Origin: an uncultured Prevotellaceae bacterium
Lineage (GTDB): Bacteria > Bacteroidota > Bacteroidia > Bacteroidales > Bacteroidaceae
Length of the DNA stretch: 64,000 nucleotides
Direction: 5' to 3'
Assembly (NCBI GenBank): GCA_900318685.1
Contig: ONLL01000011.1
Coordinates: 35,488 to 99,487, forward strand
Positions 34,100-43,389 of this stretch are shown one piece after another. Both the position numbers and the translations under genes were made by a program. Position 1 is the first letter of the stretch. Every line of letters begins with the position of its first letter. The notes under the pieces were generated by a model, which saw nothing but the letters and a program-made list of their open reading frames with translations, was not told the origin of the DNA and searched no databases.

Positions 34100-35062
34100 A
34101 TGAATTCCGAAAAGAAAAGAATTGTGTTCATCGTCAACCCCATCTCCGGAACGAGCAAAAAGAAGGGATTTGACAATATTGTTGACCGTTGCATCGACAA
34201 GGACCGTTTTGACTGCAGGATTGTCAGGACGGAATATGCCGGTCATGCTGCCAAGCTGGCCCGACAATGTGCCGACGAGGGCACAGACATTTGCGTGGCC
34301 GTGGGCGGCGACGGCACCGTCAATGAGGTGGCCCGCTCGCTGACAGGCACTCATACTGCCCTTGGCATCGTGCCCTGTGGCTCGGGCAACGGTCTAGCTC
34401 ATCACCTGCGCCTGCCCATGAGCATGAAGGGAGCCCTGTCGATCATTAACCAGGGCGAGGTCGACACTTTCGATTATGGCATCATCAACGGGCATCCGTT
34501 TTTCTGCACTTGCGGCATGGGCTTTGATGCGCATGTATCGCTGCTCTTCGCTCAGTCGGGCAAGCGCGGCCTGGCCACTTATGCCCGCATGGTGCTCGGC
34601 GAAGGCATGAAATACAAGCCCACGCCCTATGAAGTGACCCTGGAAGATGCCAACGGCGAGATGCAGCACTGCGAGGCTTTCCTCATTGCCTGTGCCAATG
34701 CTGCGCAATATGGCAACAATACTTATATAGCACCCGGTGCCTCCATGCAGGACGGGCTGCTCGACGTAATCATCATCGCCCCTCTCAAGGGCATCGCAGC
34801 GCCAGTGGTGCTGATGGAGCTCTTCACGAAGACAATCAACAGCAATCCACACGTGCGGCACTTTCATGCCCGCAGGGTGCACATACGCCGTCCTGCCGAG
34901 GATGCCGTCCACTTCGACGGCGACCCGCTGATGATGGGACCCGACATCGACGTAGAGATAAGACCGCGTGAACTGCTGGCCATCGTCAATCCTCAGGGAC
35001 ATGAAGACAAGGCCCAGCCTGGAAGGATGATACGCACGCTGAACAAAATCATCCGACACTAG
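34100..35062 (+). CDS. Diacylglycerol/sphingoid-base kinase family protein
   Basis: 320 aa. The DAGK catalytic motif VAVGGDGTVNEVA (ATP-binding GGDGT) and NPISGTSKKKG at the start are clear, with GIVPCGSGNGLAHHL. Such enzymes phosphorylate lipid alcohols such as diacylglycerol or sphingoid bases. Divergence from the sphingolipid gene spt suggests a sphingolipid or ceramide substrate, by context only. A small Cys-rich protein follows after 9 bp. Confidence 0.85.
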   Translation: MNSEKKRIVFIVNPISGTSKKKGFDNIVDRCIDKDRFDCRIVRTEYAGHAAKLARQCADEGTDICVAVGGDGTVNEVARSLTGTHTALGIVPCGSGNGLAHHLRLPMSMKGALSIINQGEVDTFDYGIINGHPFFCTCGMGFDAHVSLLFAQSGKRGLATYARMVLGEGMKYKPTPYEVTLEDANGEMQHCEAFLIACANAAQYGNNTYIAPGASMQDGLLDVIIIAPLKGIAAPVVLMELFTKTINSNPHVRHFHARRVHIRRPAEDAVHFDGDPLMMGPDIDVEIRPRELLAIVNPQGHEDKAQPGRMIRTLNKIIRH

Positions 35063-35071
35063 GAGAATAGC

Positions 35072-35272
35072 ATGCAAACAGCCGTCGTCATCGTCGTTGT
35101 CATCGCGGCATCAGTCTATACAGCCTGGCGCATCCGTGAGGCAGTAATGAATGCCAATGACCCATGCCGCGGGTGCCAGGGATGTGCATTAAAAGACGCA
35201 AAAAGCAGAAATCAGCCCTGTGAAAAGAAAAAAGAAGCCGAAAAATTTGGCAGAATGAAAAAAAATCCTTAA
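35072..35272 (+). CDS. FeoB-associated Cys-rich membrane-type small protein
   Basis: 66 aa: one N-terminal helix (about 4-24) and a Cys cluster CRGCQGCALK plus a later Cys, then a basic tail. The pattern resembles the small Cys-rich proteins found near FeoB and may bind metal. An AGGAGA site precedes the start. Its 3' end carries the promoter of tRNA-Cys. Confidence 0.6.
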   Translation: MQTAVVIVVVIAASVYTAWRIREAVMNANDPCRGCQGCALKDAKSRNQPCEKKKEAEKFGRMKKNP

Positions 35273-35277
35273 CTTTG
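35270..35277 (+). promoter_or_regulatory. -7 box of tRNA-Cys
   Basis: TAACTTTG with TTTG at 35246-35249, spacing 20 bp; the promoter overlaps the end of the small membrane protein gene. Confidence 0.75.
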
Positions 35278-35294
35278 CAGCCGCTAAACCAAAA

Positions 35295-35366
35295 GGTGCC
35301 TTGGATGAGTGGCTTAGTCAACGGTCTGCAAAACCGTCTACAGCAGTTCGAATCTGCTAGGCACCT
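35295..35366 (+). tRNA. tRNA-Cys (anticodon GCA)
   Basis: Acceptor stem GGTGCCT/AGGCACC, anticodon loop TCTGCAAAA (GCA), T arm GTTCGAATC. CCA is not encoded. Confidence 0.95.
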
Positions 35367-35373
35367 CAGGAAG

Positions 35374-35411
35374 GAGAGGGAGCTTCACACAGAGTGAGGC
35401 TCTCTTTTTTT
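35374..35411 (+). terminator. Terminator of tRNA-Cys
   Basis: GC-rich imperfect stem (GAGGGAGCTTCAC with GTGAGGCTCTC) followed by seven T. It lies just inside the space before the ATPase stop codon at 35414 of the convergent gene. Confidence 0.65.
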
Positions 35412-35413
35412 AT

Positions 35414-37288
35414 TCAACACCATTTCAAGCGGAGGCTATTGAGCACCACACTCACACTGCTGAAGGCCATAAGTGCCGATGCCCACATAGGAGTGATATG
35501 CCACGACAGTCCTAAGACAAACGGAAGGCCGGCTGCAAGAGGGATGCACACCACATTATATATAAATGCCCAAAAGAGATTCTGACGAATCATGCCCACC
35601 GTCTTTCGCGACAGACGGATAGCATCGGGAATGCGACGAAGATCATTTCCCATCAGTGTCACCTGAGCCACATCCATCGCCACATCAGTGCCACCGCCCA
35701 TGGCGATGCTCACATCGGCAATGGCCAGTGCCTGCGAGTCGTTGATGCCGTCGCCCACCATGGCGACATGCCGCCCTGCTGCCTGAAGCTGACGCACCTG
35801 ACGGTCTTTATCGTCGGGGAGAACCTGACTCTGATAGCGGGAGATATGGGCAGCACGAGCAATGGGAGCTACGCGCTCCTCACGGTCACCACTCATCATA
35901 TAGACCTCGATGCCCTGACGCTGCAGCTCGTCCATGGCTTCAACTGCAAAGGGCTTGAGCTGCTCGGCACTGTCGGTTGGCAGGGTGATGGTGCCAGTCT
36001 TGTCGACAACCATCGTATCCACTCGTCTCAATTCTTCGAGGGCAGTGGCATCCTTGATGAGAATACCCATCTCAGCAGCCTTGCCGATGCCCACCATCAG
36101 AGCCGTTGGAGTGGCCAGCCCCATGGCACACGGACAGGCAATGACCAGAACGGAAACTGCACAAAGAACGGCCTGCGGCAGCACCGACTGTCCTCCAAGC
36201 AAAAGCCATAGCAGGAAAGTGATCAGCGATATGCCCACGACAGCTGGGACGAAGATGAGCGCAATGCGGTCGACGACACGCTGGACCGGTGCTTTTGAGC
36301 CCTGTGCCTCCTGCACCATGCGTATCATGTTGGAGAGCACGGTGTGCTGTCCAACCTGCTCTGCCTTCATGCGCAGCGAGCCCTCTTTAATGATAGTGCC
36401 GGCCAGCACCCTATCGCCTTGCCTCTTCACTACTGCCACAGCTTCGCCCGTCATCATGCTCTCGTCGACAAGCGGCAACTTTTCGAATGCGGAGGACACC
36501 AACAGGCCATCGACAGGTACTTTCTCACCGGCATGCACTTCAAGAATGTCACGCGGCTGAACTGCTGAGATGGGAATGTCAGTGATACTGTCGCCATCCA
36601 CCAGACGGGCCGTCTTGGGCTGCAACCCCATCAGTGAACGGATGCTGCCCGCAGTACTCTGTTTGGCACGCTCCTCCAGCAGCCGACCAGTGAGCACGAA
36701 AGTGATAATCATGACAGAGGCATCGAAATACGTATGCCACTGAATGCCAAGTGCACCCCATACCTGCTCACCCCAAAACGTATTGAATGCGCTGAAGAGG
36801 AAGGAAACACCTGTGGAGAGAGCCACCAGCGTGTCCATATTAGCTGAGCCGTGAAGCAGCTGTCGCCAGGCATTCTGATAGAACTGACGTCCACAGTAAA
36901 TCAGGTTGAAGAGAGCAATAATGAGACAAATTTGGTCGGCGGATGGGCGCGGAACGTGCAGAAGCTGCATCGAGAACGTCATCACCAGAAAGGCAAAGGT
37001 CCAGCTGAGAATCACCTTCCAGCGCAGCGTGACATAGCCTCGACGCTCGATGGCCTCCACATTCCGGTCTTCCTCGACAACCATATCATAGCCAATGGCA
37101 TCGAGTGCCTCCTTCATGTGCTGCAACGACGTGCGATCCTTATCGTACTCCACCATGACGGTGCGTCCGGGCAGGTTCACGCTGGCCTGCAGCACGCCAT
37201 TCATACCGTTGAGTTTCTTCTCGACATTGGCAGCACAGGCTGAACACATCATGCCGAGCACGGCCACAATTTTCCGGTCAGTGGTCAT
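35414..37288 (-). CDS. Cu+-type P1B ATPase lacking the nucleotide-binding (N) domain
   Basis: 624 aa; homologs known from Bacteroidales are about 730. An HMA domain with MCSAC (C15, C18) is followed by membrane segments, TGEAV (280-284), the CPC metal site (385-387), the phosphorylation motif DKTGT (429-433), SGD (466-468) and GDGIND (512-517), and C-terminal MAFSSVSVVLNS. Only about 30 residues separate DKTGTIT from YMMSGD, where roughly 110 more should carry the N domain with its HP and GxG motifs. The frame is open across the gap. Without an N domain ATP binding would be unusual. It overlaps the upstream barrel gene by 4 bp. Confidence 0.85.
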   Translation of the reverse strand: MTTDRKIVAVLGMMCSACAANVEKKLNGMNGVLQASVNLPGRTVMVEYDKDRTSLQHMKEALDAIGYDMVVEEDRNVEAIERRGYVTLRWKVILSWTFAFLVMTFSMQLLHVPRPSADQICLIIALFNLIYCGRQFYQNAWRQLLHGSANMDTLVALSTGVSFLFSAFNTFWGEQVWGALGIQWHTYFDASVMIITFVLTGRLLEERAKQSTAGSIRSLMGLQPKTARLVDGDSITDIPISAVQPRDILEVHAGEKVPVDGLLVSSAFEKLPLVDESMMTGEAVAVVKRQGDRVLAGTIIKEGSLRMKAEQVGQHTVLSNMIRMVQEAQGSKAPVQRVVDRIALIFVPAVVGISLITFLLWLLLGGQSVLPQAVLCAVSVLVIACPCAMGLATPTALMVGIGKAAEMGILIKDATALEELRRVDTMVVDKTGTITLPTDSAEQLKPFAVEAMDELQRQGIEVYMMSGDREERVAPIARAAHISRYQSQVLPDDKDRQVRQLQAAGRHVAMVGDGINDSQALAIADVSIAMGGGTDVAMDVAQVTLMGNDLRRIPDAIRLSRKTVGMIRQNLFWAFIYNVVCIPLAAGLPFVLGLSWHITPMWASALMAFSSVSVVLNSLRLKWC

Positions 37289-40116
37289 TTTCCTGGAGTC
37301 TTATTGAACTTGTAGGACACGGAGAGCATCACGAAGCGGGGAATGCAATTGTTCCAGGATTCAGTGCGCCCCTGGGCATTCACGCTGTACTGCTTGTTCG
37401 ACAGCTGATGCAACAGGTCGAAGGCAGTGAGCTTCAGAGTGAGTTTTTCCTTGAAGAAGGAACGTGAGAGTTCGGCATTCCACACCAAGTCATCTGTGTT
37501 CATCATCTCGCTCTGATAGCCACGGCGGCTGTACATACGGATGTCAGTACCGACGTACAACTTCAGCCAGGGAATGGTATAACGCACATGTCCTCCATAG
37601 CTATACTCGAAAGCGGAGATGCGCTCGAAATTCTCACGACTGCTGTTGGAACCACGCCAGTAAAAATCTCCACTAATGCCTGCAGTGAACTTGTCGAGCT
37701 GGTATTCCAGTCCCAAGTGCTCACTCAGCGTCCAATTGTGGACGGTGCTCTTCGAGGAGCCCGACTGCTGCTGTAACAAGGAGACATACTCTACAGGGAA
37801 GTCGACAGAGTGGATATAGTCGGCTCCAGCACGCTGTTGCAGAATCAGACGCTTGGCACTGTCGAGTGGCTGCTCGTAGCTGCTGCCCAGGTTCCACGTC
37901 CAGTTGCCATCGACATTGTCCTGCATGAAAGTATAGGCACCAGTGGTAGTGTTATAGATGGTGCGTGTGCCGATGGAGCGTTGTGTCAGCGTGGCTCTGC
38001 TCCACAGGCGAAGGAAGCGACGCGTGCTATCATTGTTGAAGGCAAAACCAATGCCAGCATTATGATTTAGAGTAGGCCTCAAATCGGGATTGTTGATGCG
38101 CGTGACAAGCGGATTGGTGGTATTATCAGTAGGAATGAGGCTTACCAGTGACGGACGGCTCATGTCCATCCCATAGCTCAGCTCGCTCAGTCCACTCTTT
38201 GCCCCCCATCGATACCACCCTATGCTCGGCCGGAAGGTAACATAGCTGCGGCGGGCGATGGTGTCGAGGCTATTTTTAACGAAGTGCAGCCTCTCATGAG
38301 GATTCTCGACGAGCATTTCGAAGGTGAAATAGTTATTGTCAGAAGAATGATAAGTCTCGAGGGAAGCACTATAGGTGCGTTGCATGTGCATCTGTGTGTC
38401 GCTGTTGTCGTAATCCTGTACGCTCAGCAGGGCATCGCGCGAAGAGGGCAGCCAGCGTATCTGTTGCTTGTCGTCAGCCATGTCTTTCAGCCAGTCAAGG
38501 CGGAAGTGGTCGTTGTTGCTTTTATCCATGGCCTGCGAATACCCTGCAGTAGTACTGATGAACCAGCTGTTGAGCATCTGGAGAACATAGGAGAATCCTG
38601 CTTGATAGCGATAGCCGTCACTATGGTTGTCGGTATAGGTATGGCGCACCTCCGTAGAGTCAGTCATGGCATAGTAGGTATGTCCCAATCCCCAGTTCTC
38701 GCTGGGTTTCTGCCGATTGTAGCTGCCACTCAGCTGAAGCGAGACATAGTCACCCCAATCAAATTTGTGGTGCATGCCCAGGTTAGCGCTCAGCGACATG
38801 GTGCGATAGCGATTCACACCGTCGTTCTGTGTACGGTTGATAACGGCATCCTGATAGGTGGAGTCCAAGCCAGTGCTGTTACGACGGCCATTGGCATAGC
38901 TCACATCAGCACCAGCAAACATTGTGAAGGGTTTCTTGATCGTGAAATAATTGCTGGCAGAGAACCTGAAGTCTTTCTGACGGTTCCACGACTCGGATCC
39001 GCCCATGATGTTGCCTCCGGTAGCAAATCGCTCGCTGCTGTTACGGCTCCAGTTGTCGGCATCGCTCCAGTTGAAGGTGGCATCGAAGTTTTCTTCCCAG
39101 TTCTTGTCCTTGTCTTCCGTCTCAATGCTCAAGCCTGTCTGCTTGGTAGCCTGCAGGCCCTGAGGCATCATGCTGGGACTCCAGTCGCCCTCGCCACCAG
39201 GACGACGATTCTCGTTCACGTTATTAGTATTACCGAACATAGAGATGCGCGAGTGGTCGTCATAATAAAGTCCGAACAATCGAGCCAAATAGCGGTTGTC
39301 AGTACCTGCGCCCGCCTCGATATTAGCCAGATAGCCACGATTATACTCACGCTTCAACTGGACATCCATCACGTAGTCCTTTTTTTCTACGTCATGGCCA
39401 ATGAGCTCGCTCTGCTTCGTCGACTTGTCGAATACCTTCAGCTCTTTCACCGTATAATAAGGCAAGTTGTCGAGCATCACACTGTTCTGACCTTTGAAGA
39501 AGTCCTTGCCATTCAGGGTGAGATAGTCAACCTTCTTGCCATTGATATAGATGTCGCCATTGTCCTTGAGCTCTGCTCCGGGCATTTGTCGGATCAAACC
39601 GTCGAGCATCGACCCTTCAGGCAAATTAAATGCAGAGGCATTGTAGACCAGCGTATCGCCACGATAAGCCAGTTTCACTTTCGTACCCGTGACGACAAAG
39701 CCATTGAGGTCGACATCCTTGAAGATGTCATCGTCAGAGCGTTGCTTCTTCTTCATCAGCACACGAGGCAGCTCAAACGAATTGTTGCGTGCGATATGGC
39801 GCAACTGGTAGGCCACGCAAGTATCCTCATAGCCCGATGCAGTGGCCTTGATAATGTAGTCGTCAATTTTGGCAGGAGCCTTGAATTCGTAATAGGACGA
39901 CGTGCCCCAGGTCCAACAGGTCATTGTATCAACGACAGTCGAGTCCTTACGCATCAAAGTCATGAACGCCTCAACCTTGGCTTTGGTGAAAGAGTCGTAG
40001 ACTTCACCATAGAGCCGTACCTGACGTTCCTTTTTTTTGTTATTCACAGAATCATTCTGTGCGAAAGTAGTCAAAACTGTCAGCAGACAGAGCATAACAG
40101 TTGCCAGTGTTCTCAT
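37285..40116 (-). CDS. Outer-membrane beta-barrel (TonB-receptor-like) protein
   Basis: 943 aa from the ATG at 40116 (an earlier ATG at 40125 adds three residues). Signal peptide to FAQ, a carboxypeptidase-regulatory-like domain (about 35-115), a plug-like section with YRGDTLVYNASAFNLPEG and IRQMPGAELKDNGDIYINGKKVDY, then about 650 residues of barrel ending KFNKTPGK. Same subfamily as the receptor at 1-2579. It is translated just before the copper-type ATPase (ATGA overlap), which suggests a shared role in metal or metallophore handling, by context only. Confidence 0.85.
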   Translation of the reverse strand: MRTLATVMLCLLTVLTTFAQNDSVNNKKKERQVRLYGEVYDSFTKAKVEAFMTLMRKDSTVVDTMTCWTWGTSSYYEFKAPAKIDDYIIKATASGYEDTCVAYQLRHIARNNSFELPRVLMKKKQRSDDDIFKDVDLNGFVVTGTKVKLAYRGDTLVYNASAFNLPEGSMLDGLIRQMPGAELKDNGDIYINGKKVDYLTLNGKDFFKGQNSVMLDNLPYYTVKELKVFDKSTKQSELIGHDVEKKDYVMDVQLKREYNRGYLANIEAGAGTDNRYLARLFGLYYDDHSRISMFGNTNNVNENRRPGGEGDWSPSMMPQGLQATKQTGLSIETEDKDKNWEENFDATFNWSDADNWSRNSSERFATGGNIMGGSESWNRQKDFRFSASNYFTIKKPFTMFAGADVSYANGRRNSTGLDSTYQDAVINRTQNDGVNRYRTMSLSANLGMHHKFDWGDYVSLQLSGSYNRQKPSENWGLGHTYYAMTDSTEVRHTYTDNHSDGYRYQAGFSYVLQMLNSWFISTTAGYSQAMDKSNNDHFRLDWLKDMADDKQQIRWLPSSRDALLSVQDYDNSDTQMHMQRTYSASLETYHSSDNNYFTFEMLVENPHERLHFVKNSLDTIARRSYVTFRPSIGWYRWGAKSGLSELSYGMDMSRPSLVSLIPTDNTTNPLVTRINNPDLRPTLNHNAGIGFAFNNDSTRRFLRLWSRATLTQRSIGTRTIYNTTTGAYTFMQDNVDGNWTWNLGSSYEQPLDSAKRLILQQRAGADYIHSVDFPVEYVSLLQQQSGSSKSTVHNWTLSEHLGLEYQLDKFTAGISGDFYWRGSNSSRENFERISAFEYSYGGHVRYTIPWLKLYVGTDIRMYSRRGYQSEMMNTDDLVWNAELSRSFFKEKLTLKLTAFDLLHQLSNKQYSVNAQGRTESWNNCIPRFVMLSVSYKFNKTPGK

Positions 40117-40160
40117 AATTTTCAAGCAATCTTTACCTTATAAGATATTGTAACAGACTG

Positions 40161-40168
40161 CAAAGGTA
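40161..40168 (-). promoter_or_regulatory. -7 box of the barrel/ATPase operon
   Basis: Minus-strand TACCTTTG, 45 bp before the start codon at 40116. Confidence 0.55.
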
Positions 40169-40231
40169 CAAATAATAGTACAAACAACACCCTTTTTTCA
40201 GATAATTAACTCATCATCATGAAAAAAGTGC

Positions 40232-41032
40232 TCAGATAGAATCGAGGAGCAGCATCTTTGCTGTAGACATTTCAGGATGCGACTTCATGTAATCATCCAG
40301 TTTCTCAATGTATTCATTGGAAAAGATCCTAGTTCCCATCACTTGGTTCACCACAGACTGAATCTTCGACATGTGCCAGAGATGCTGCTCGTCAGACAGG
40401 CTCTCTGCATCCGTCAGAGGATAGAGACTGAGCAGATAAAAGCCCAGGCAGTCGGGCACAATATACTCCCGGGTCATCATGCTGCGCTGCTGTTCGGTAT
40501 ATCCATAGCGCAGATATATAGGATGGTCGGCACCAAGATACTTGTCGAGGGAGATACCCAGCAAGCTATCGGTCACGACGATACTTTGGTCGAGCGATCC
40601 TATCTGGGTATAGACATGAGGAAGCTGTATTTCTGGAAACAGCTTTGACAGACGCCGGAATGCATTGGTAAGCTGTTTGTTAAGATCGCCCACATCCTTA
40701 TACTGACGCTCCACCTCTGCCACCAAAGCCTGAAGGGTAGAGTCCTGGAAAAATACGAGCAGACGATTATTGATTTCGGGATCATTCACCGGTCCCAGCT
40801 GCAGAACATTCTCAATCAATGTACGAGTCTGCACAGGATAGTCAGTGCGCATCTGATGGAGGGCGGCAAAGTCGGCCATCGACAGATACATAGACTCGAT
40901 GCGGTCATAACGCTCTATCACCACATCTTGTTCCTGATCATGCTCTTCAGCCTTCTCAGCCTGCCATTGACAGCCCAAGCAAACAGCCATCAGCAACAGC
41001 GCCAAAATAAACAATTGTCGCACCCGAATCAT
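40232..41032 (-). CDS. GldB-like gliding/secretion lipoprotein
   Basis: 266 aa from the ATG at 41032, which begins the lipoprotein signal (LGCQ lipobox, lipid-anchored Cys). The family pattern of GldB is visible in SLDKYLGADHPIYLRY and REYIVPDCLGFYL. GldB belongs to the gliding/type-9 secretion gene set of Bacteroidetes; other members of that set are not in this window. The longer frame to 41086 lacks support. Confidence 0.75.
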   Translation of the reverse strand: MIRVRQLFILALLLMAVCLGCQWQAEKAEEHDQEQDVVIERYDRIESMYLSMADFAALHQMRTDYPVQTRTLIENVLQLGPVNDPEINNRLLVFFQDSTLQALVAEVERQYKDVGDLNKQLTNAFRRLSKLFPEIQLPHVYTQIGSLDQSIVVTDSLLGISLDKYLGADHPIYLRYGYTEQQRSMMTREYIVPDCLGFYLLSLYPLTDAESLSDEQHLWHMSKIQSVVNQVMGTRIFSNEYIEKLDDYMKSHPEMSTAKMLLLDSI

Positions 41033-41055
41033 TAACTTTATGTTAAATTGCGGTG

Positions 41056-41063
41056 CAAAATTA
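41056..41063 (-). promoter_or_regulatory. -7 box of the gldB-like gene
   Basis: Minus-strand TAATTTTG, 23 bp before the start codon. Confidence 0.55.
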
Positions 41064-41136
41064 CTAAAAATTATTGATTTAACCAAATTTTAACCTAATT
41101 ATTTTAAAGAAATGATGTTATTTCCATCTTTTTCCT

Positions 41137-41144
41137 TACTTTTG
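41137..41144 (+). promoter_or_regulatory. -7 box of the DUF4861 gene
   Basis: TACTTTTG, 17 bp before the ATG at 41162. Confidence 0.6.
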
Positions 41145-41161
41145 TCGAAAAACAAACTAAC

Positions 41162-42373
41162 ATGAAAAGAAACCTAATGCTACTGATGCTGGGATGGGCT
41201 ATGGCCTCCAGCGCTCAAACGACTATTTCCGTCAATGTTGAGAACCCAATGAAGAGTGCTCGTACTGACCAGCCCGTGGTCATTTCCCTCAGTGATTACG
41301 GTCAGGTGCGATCGGCACTCGTCACCTGCAACGGGCAGGAGATTCCATGTCAGCTAGACGACATCAACCTCGACGAGCAATTTGATGAGCTCTGCTTCCT
41401 CTCTGACCTCAATGCCAAGGAGAAGAAGACTTATAGTGTAACGCTCTATAAGGAAGGCGAGCCCCGCTCCTACCCAGCCCGAGTGTATACTGAGATGGTG
41501 ATACGCAACGACAAAGTCAAGGAGAAGAACAAGCACGACAACTTCGTCGAGAGCCTGACTGCCCGTGGCGACTGTGCCAACTCCTACAACCTGCTCCACC
41601 ATCATGGCGTGGACTTCGAGAGCGAGCTGAACGGCATTCGCATCTACTTCGACAACCGTCAGACGCTCGACCTCTACGGTAAGTTCAAGAAGCGCCTCGA
41701 GCTGCAGGCCACACAATTCTACACCACTGCCGACCAGAAGAAACAAGGCTATGGCGACGACGTGCTCTGGGTGGGCAACACCTTCGGGCTGGGAGCCTTC
41801 CGAGGATGGGATGGCCAGAAGCCCACGATGATCGATCCTGTAAAGAGCCGCACACAGCGTATCATCAGCTATGGTCCACTGCGCACTATAGTCGAGGTTA
41901 TCGACCAAGGATGGCTGGCAGATTCCCAACAGCCAAAACTTAACATGACACTCCGCTACACACAATATGCCGGACATCGTGACACAGACGTCGATGTGCT
42001 CTTCAACCGTGATGCCTCCAGCTATCGTTTCTCCACTGGCATCATCAACGTAAAGGAATCTACTGAATTTAGTGACAAAAAGGGTCTGCGCGCCTGCTGG
42101 GGTACCGACTACCCCTCGACTGACACGATCAATTGGAAACCCGAGACCGTCGGACTGGCCGTGCTCGTCCCCCAGAAGAACATCGAGAGCGAAGAGCCAG
42201 TAAACAAAGATAATTATGCCTACGTCGTCAAACTCGACGGAAAGAGCATGGCATACAAAGTGGTGTACTGCTCAGCCAACGAGGAGTTCGGATTCCATAG
42301 CGCTCAAGAATGGTTTGACTGGCTCAAAGCTTGGCGCAAGGAAGTTGAACAGCCTGTTATTGTGAAATTCTAA
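41162..42373 (+). CDS. Secreted DUF4861-family protein
   Basis: 403 aa with a signal peptide ending SSAQ. The fold is beta-rich, with LLHHHGVDFESELNGIRIYF, YGDDVLWVGNTFGLGAFRGW and RTIVEVIDQGW, as in DUF4861 proteins of Bacteroidetes. These are linked with carbohydrate degradation, but a catalytic role is not established. Its stop overlaps the convergent glycosyltransferase stop. Confidence 0.75.
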   Translation: MKRNLMLLMLGWAMASSAQTTISVNVENPMKSARTDQPVVISLSDYGQVRSALVTCNGQEIPCQLDDINLDEQFDELCFLSDLNAKEKKTYSVTLYKEGEPRSYPARVYTEMVIRNDKVKEKNKHDNFVESLTARGDCANSYNLLHHHGVDFESELNGIRIYFDNRQTLDLYGKFKKRLELQATQFYTTADQKKQGYGDDVLWVGNTFGLGAFRGWDGQKPTMIDPVKSRTQRIISYGPLRTIVEVIDQGWLADSQQPKLNMTLRYTQYAGHRDTDVDVLFNRDASSYRFSTGIINVKESTEFSDKKGLRACWGTDYPSTDTINWKPETVGLAVLVPQKNIESEEPVNKDNYAYVVKLDGKSMAYKVVYCSANEEFGFHSAQEWFDWLKAWRKEVEQPVIVKF

Positions 42374-43389
42374 GGTAAGTCGGAATAACGCTTCCTACCT
42401 TTCACATAGTACTGCCAGAGCAGCGAGAAACGCCGTTGCTCTGGTATCTTTTTACGATCATGGCCTGCTTGTATCTGCTGTCTGTCGCCATCGAAATCGT
42501 GCCTCCATTGCTTAAATGCCCGACGAGCACGACAGACTGCCTTGAAGTCGCCTAAATTGCGCTTCAGTATCAGCATCTCGAATGCAGCCATATAGTCAAG
42601 CCACCAGCGCCACCGCATCACCCGACGCAACTCATTGTCAGGAAGGCACTTGTAAAGCATTGTCAGGTTGTTTCTGAAATTCAGGAATGTCTTCATGGGA
42701 TTACCCTTGGGCAGGGTTCCTCCGCCTACATGATAGACCACGCTCTCAGGAATGCATACTATCTTGTAACCGAGAATGCGCATACGCCAACACAGATCGA
42801 TCTCTTCGCTATGAGCAAAGAAACGGCCGTCTAGGCCTCCTACATTATTATATATACGCGCGCGCACGAGAAGAGCTGCTCCTGTGGCCCACAACACTTC
42901 CATTGGCGTGTCATACTGTCCTTCGTCAAGCTCAACGCTATCAAAGACCCTGCCACGACAGAAAGGATAGCCATAGCGATCAAGGAATCCTCCGCAAGCA
43001 CCTGCATACTCGAAATGATCACGTTGAGCCACTGAACGCAGTTTAGGCTGACAGGCTGCCACTTCCTGATGGTCATCCATATAGTCAAGCATCGGAGTGA
43101 GCCAGCCCGATGTGACTTCGATATCACTATTCAACAGCAGATAGTATTCTGCATCAACCTGTTCCAAAGCTTTGTTATAGCCATCAGCAAATCCCCAGTT
43201 ACGATCTAACACAATGGTGCGAACCTCCGGAAATTGCGCTCGCAGCAAAGAGAGACTGTCGTCTGTAGAAGCATTGTCGGCTACATAGACTGCGGCCTGC
43301 CCTAGCGAATGCTTGAGAACACCTGGCAGGTACTGACGGAGCATCTTGGCTCCGTTCCAATTTAGGATGACGATGGCTAGTTTATCCAT
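42370..43389 (-). CDS. Family 2 glycosyltransferase
   Basis: 339 aa. GT-A fold with VILNWNGAKML, NASTDDS and LLNSDIEV (a DXD-like site) and the acceptor-side EEIDLCWRMRILGY. It adds a sugar to a surface polysaccharide or lipid acceptor, unknown here. Its start overlaps the end of mtaB by 8 bp, so it is translated after it. Confidence 0.88.
   Translation of the reverse strand: MDKLAIVILNWNGAKMLRQYLPGVLKHSLGQAAVYVADNASTDDSLSLLRAQFPEVRTIVLDRNWGFADGYNKALEQVDAEYYLLLNSDIEVTSGWLTPMLDYMDDHQEVAACQPKLRSVAQRDHFEYAGACGGFLDRYGYPFCRGRVFDSVELDEGQYDTPMEVLWATGAALLVRARIYNNVGGLDGRFFAHSEEIDLCWRMRILGYKIVCIPESVVYHVGGGTLPKGNPMKTFLNFRNNLTMLYKCLPDNELRRVMRWRWWLDYMAAFEMLILKRNLGDFKAVCRARRAFKQWRHDFDGDRQQIQAGHDRKKIPEQRRFSLLWQYYVKGRKRYSDLP

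Noticed and set aside
38284-40143. 619-aa plus-strand ORF
   Set aside because: It is the antisense of the outer-membrane barrel gene and has no domain logic.
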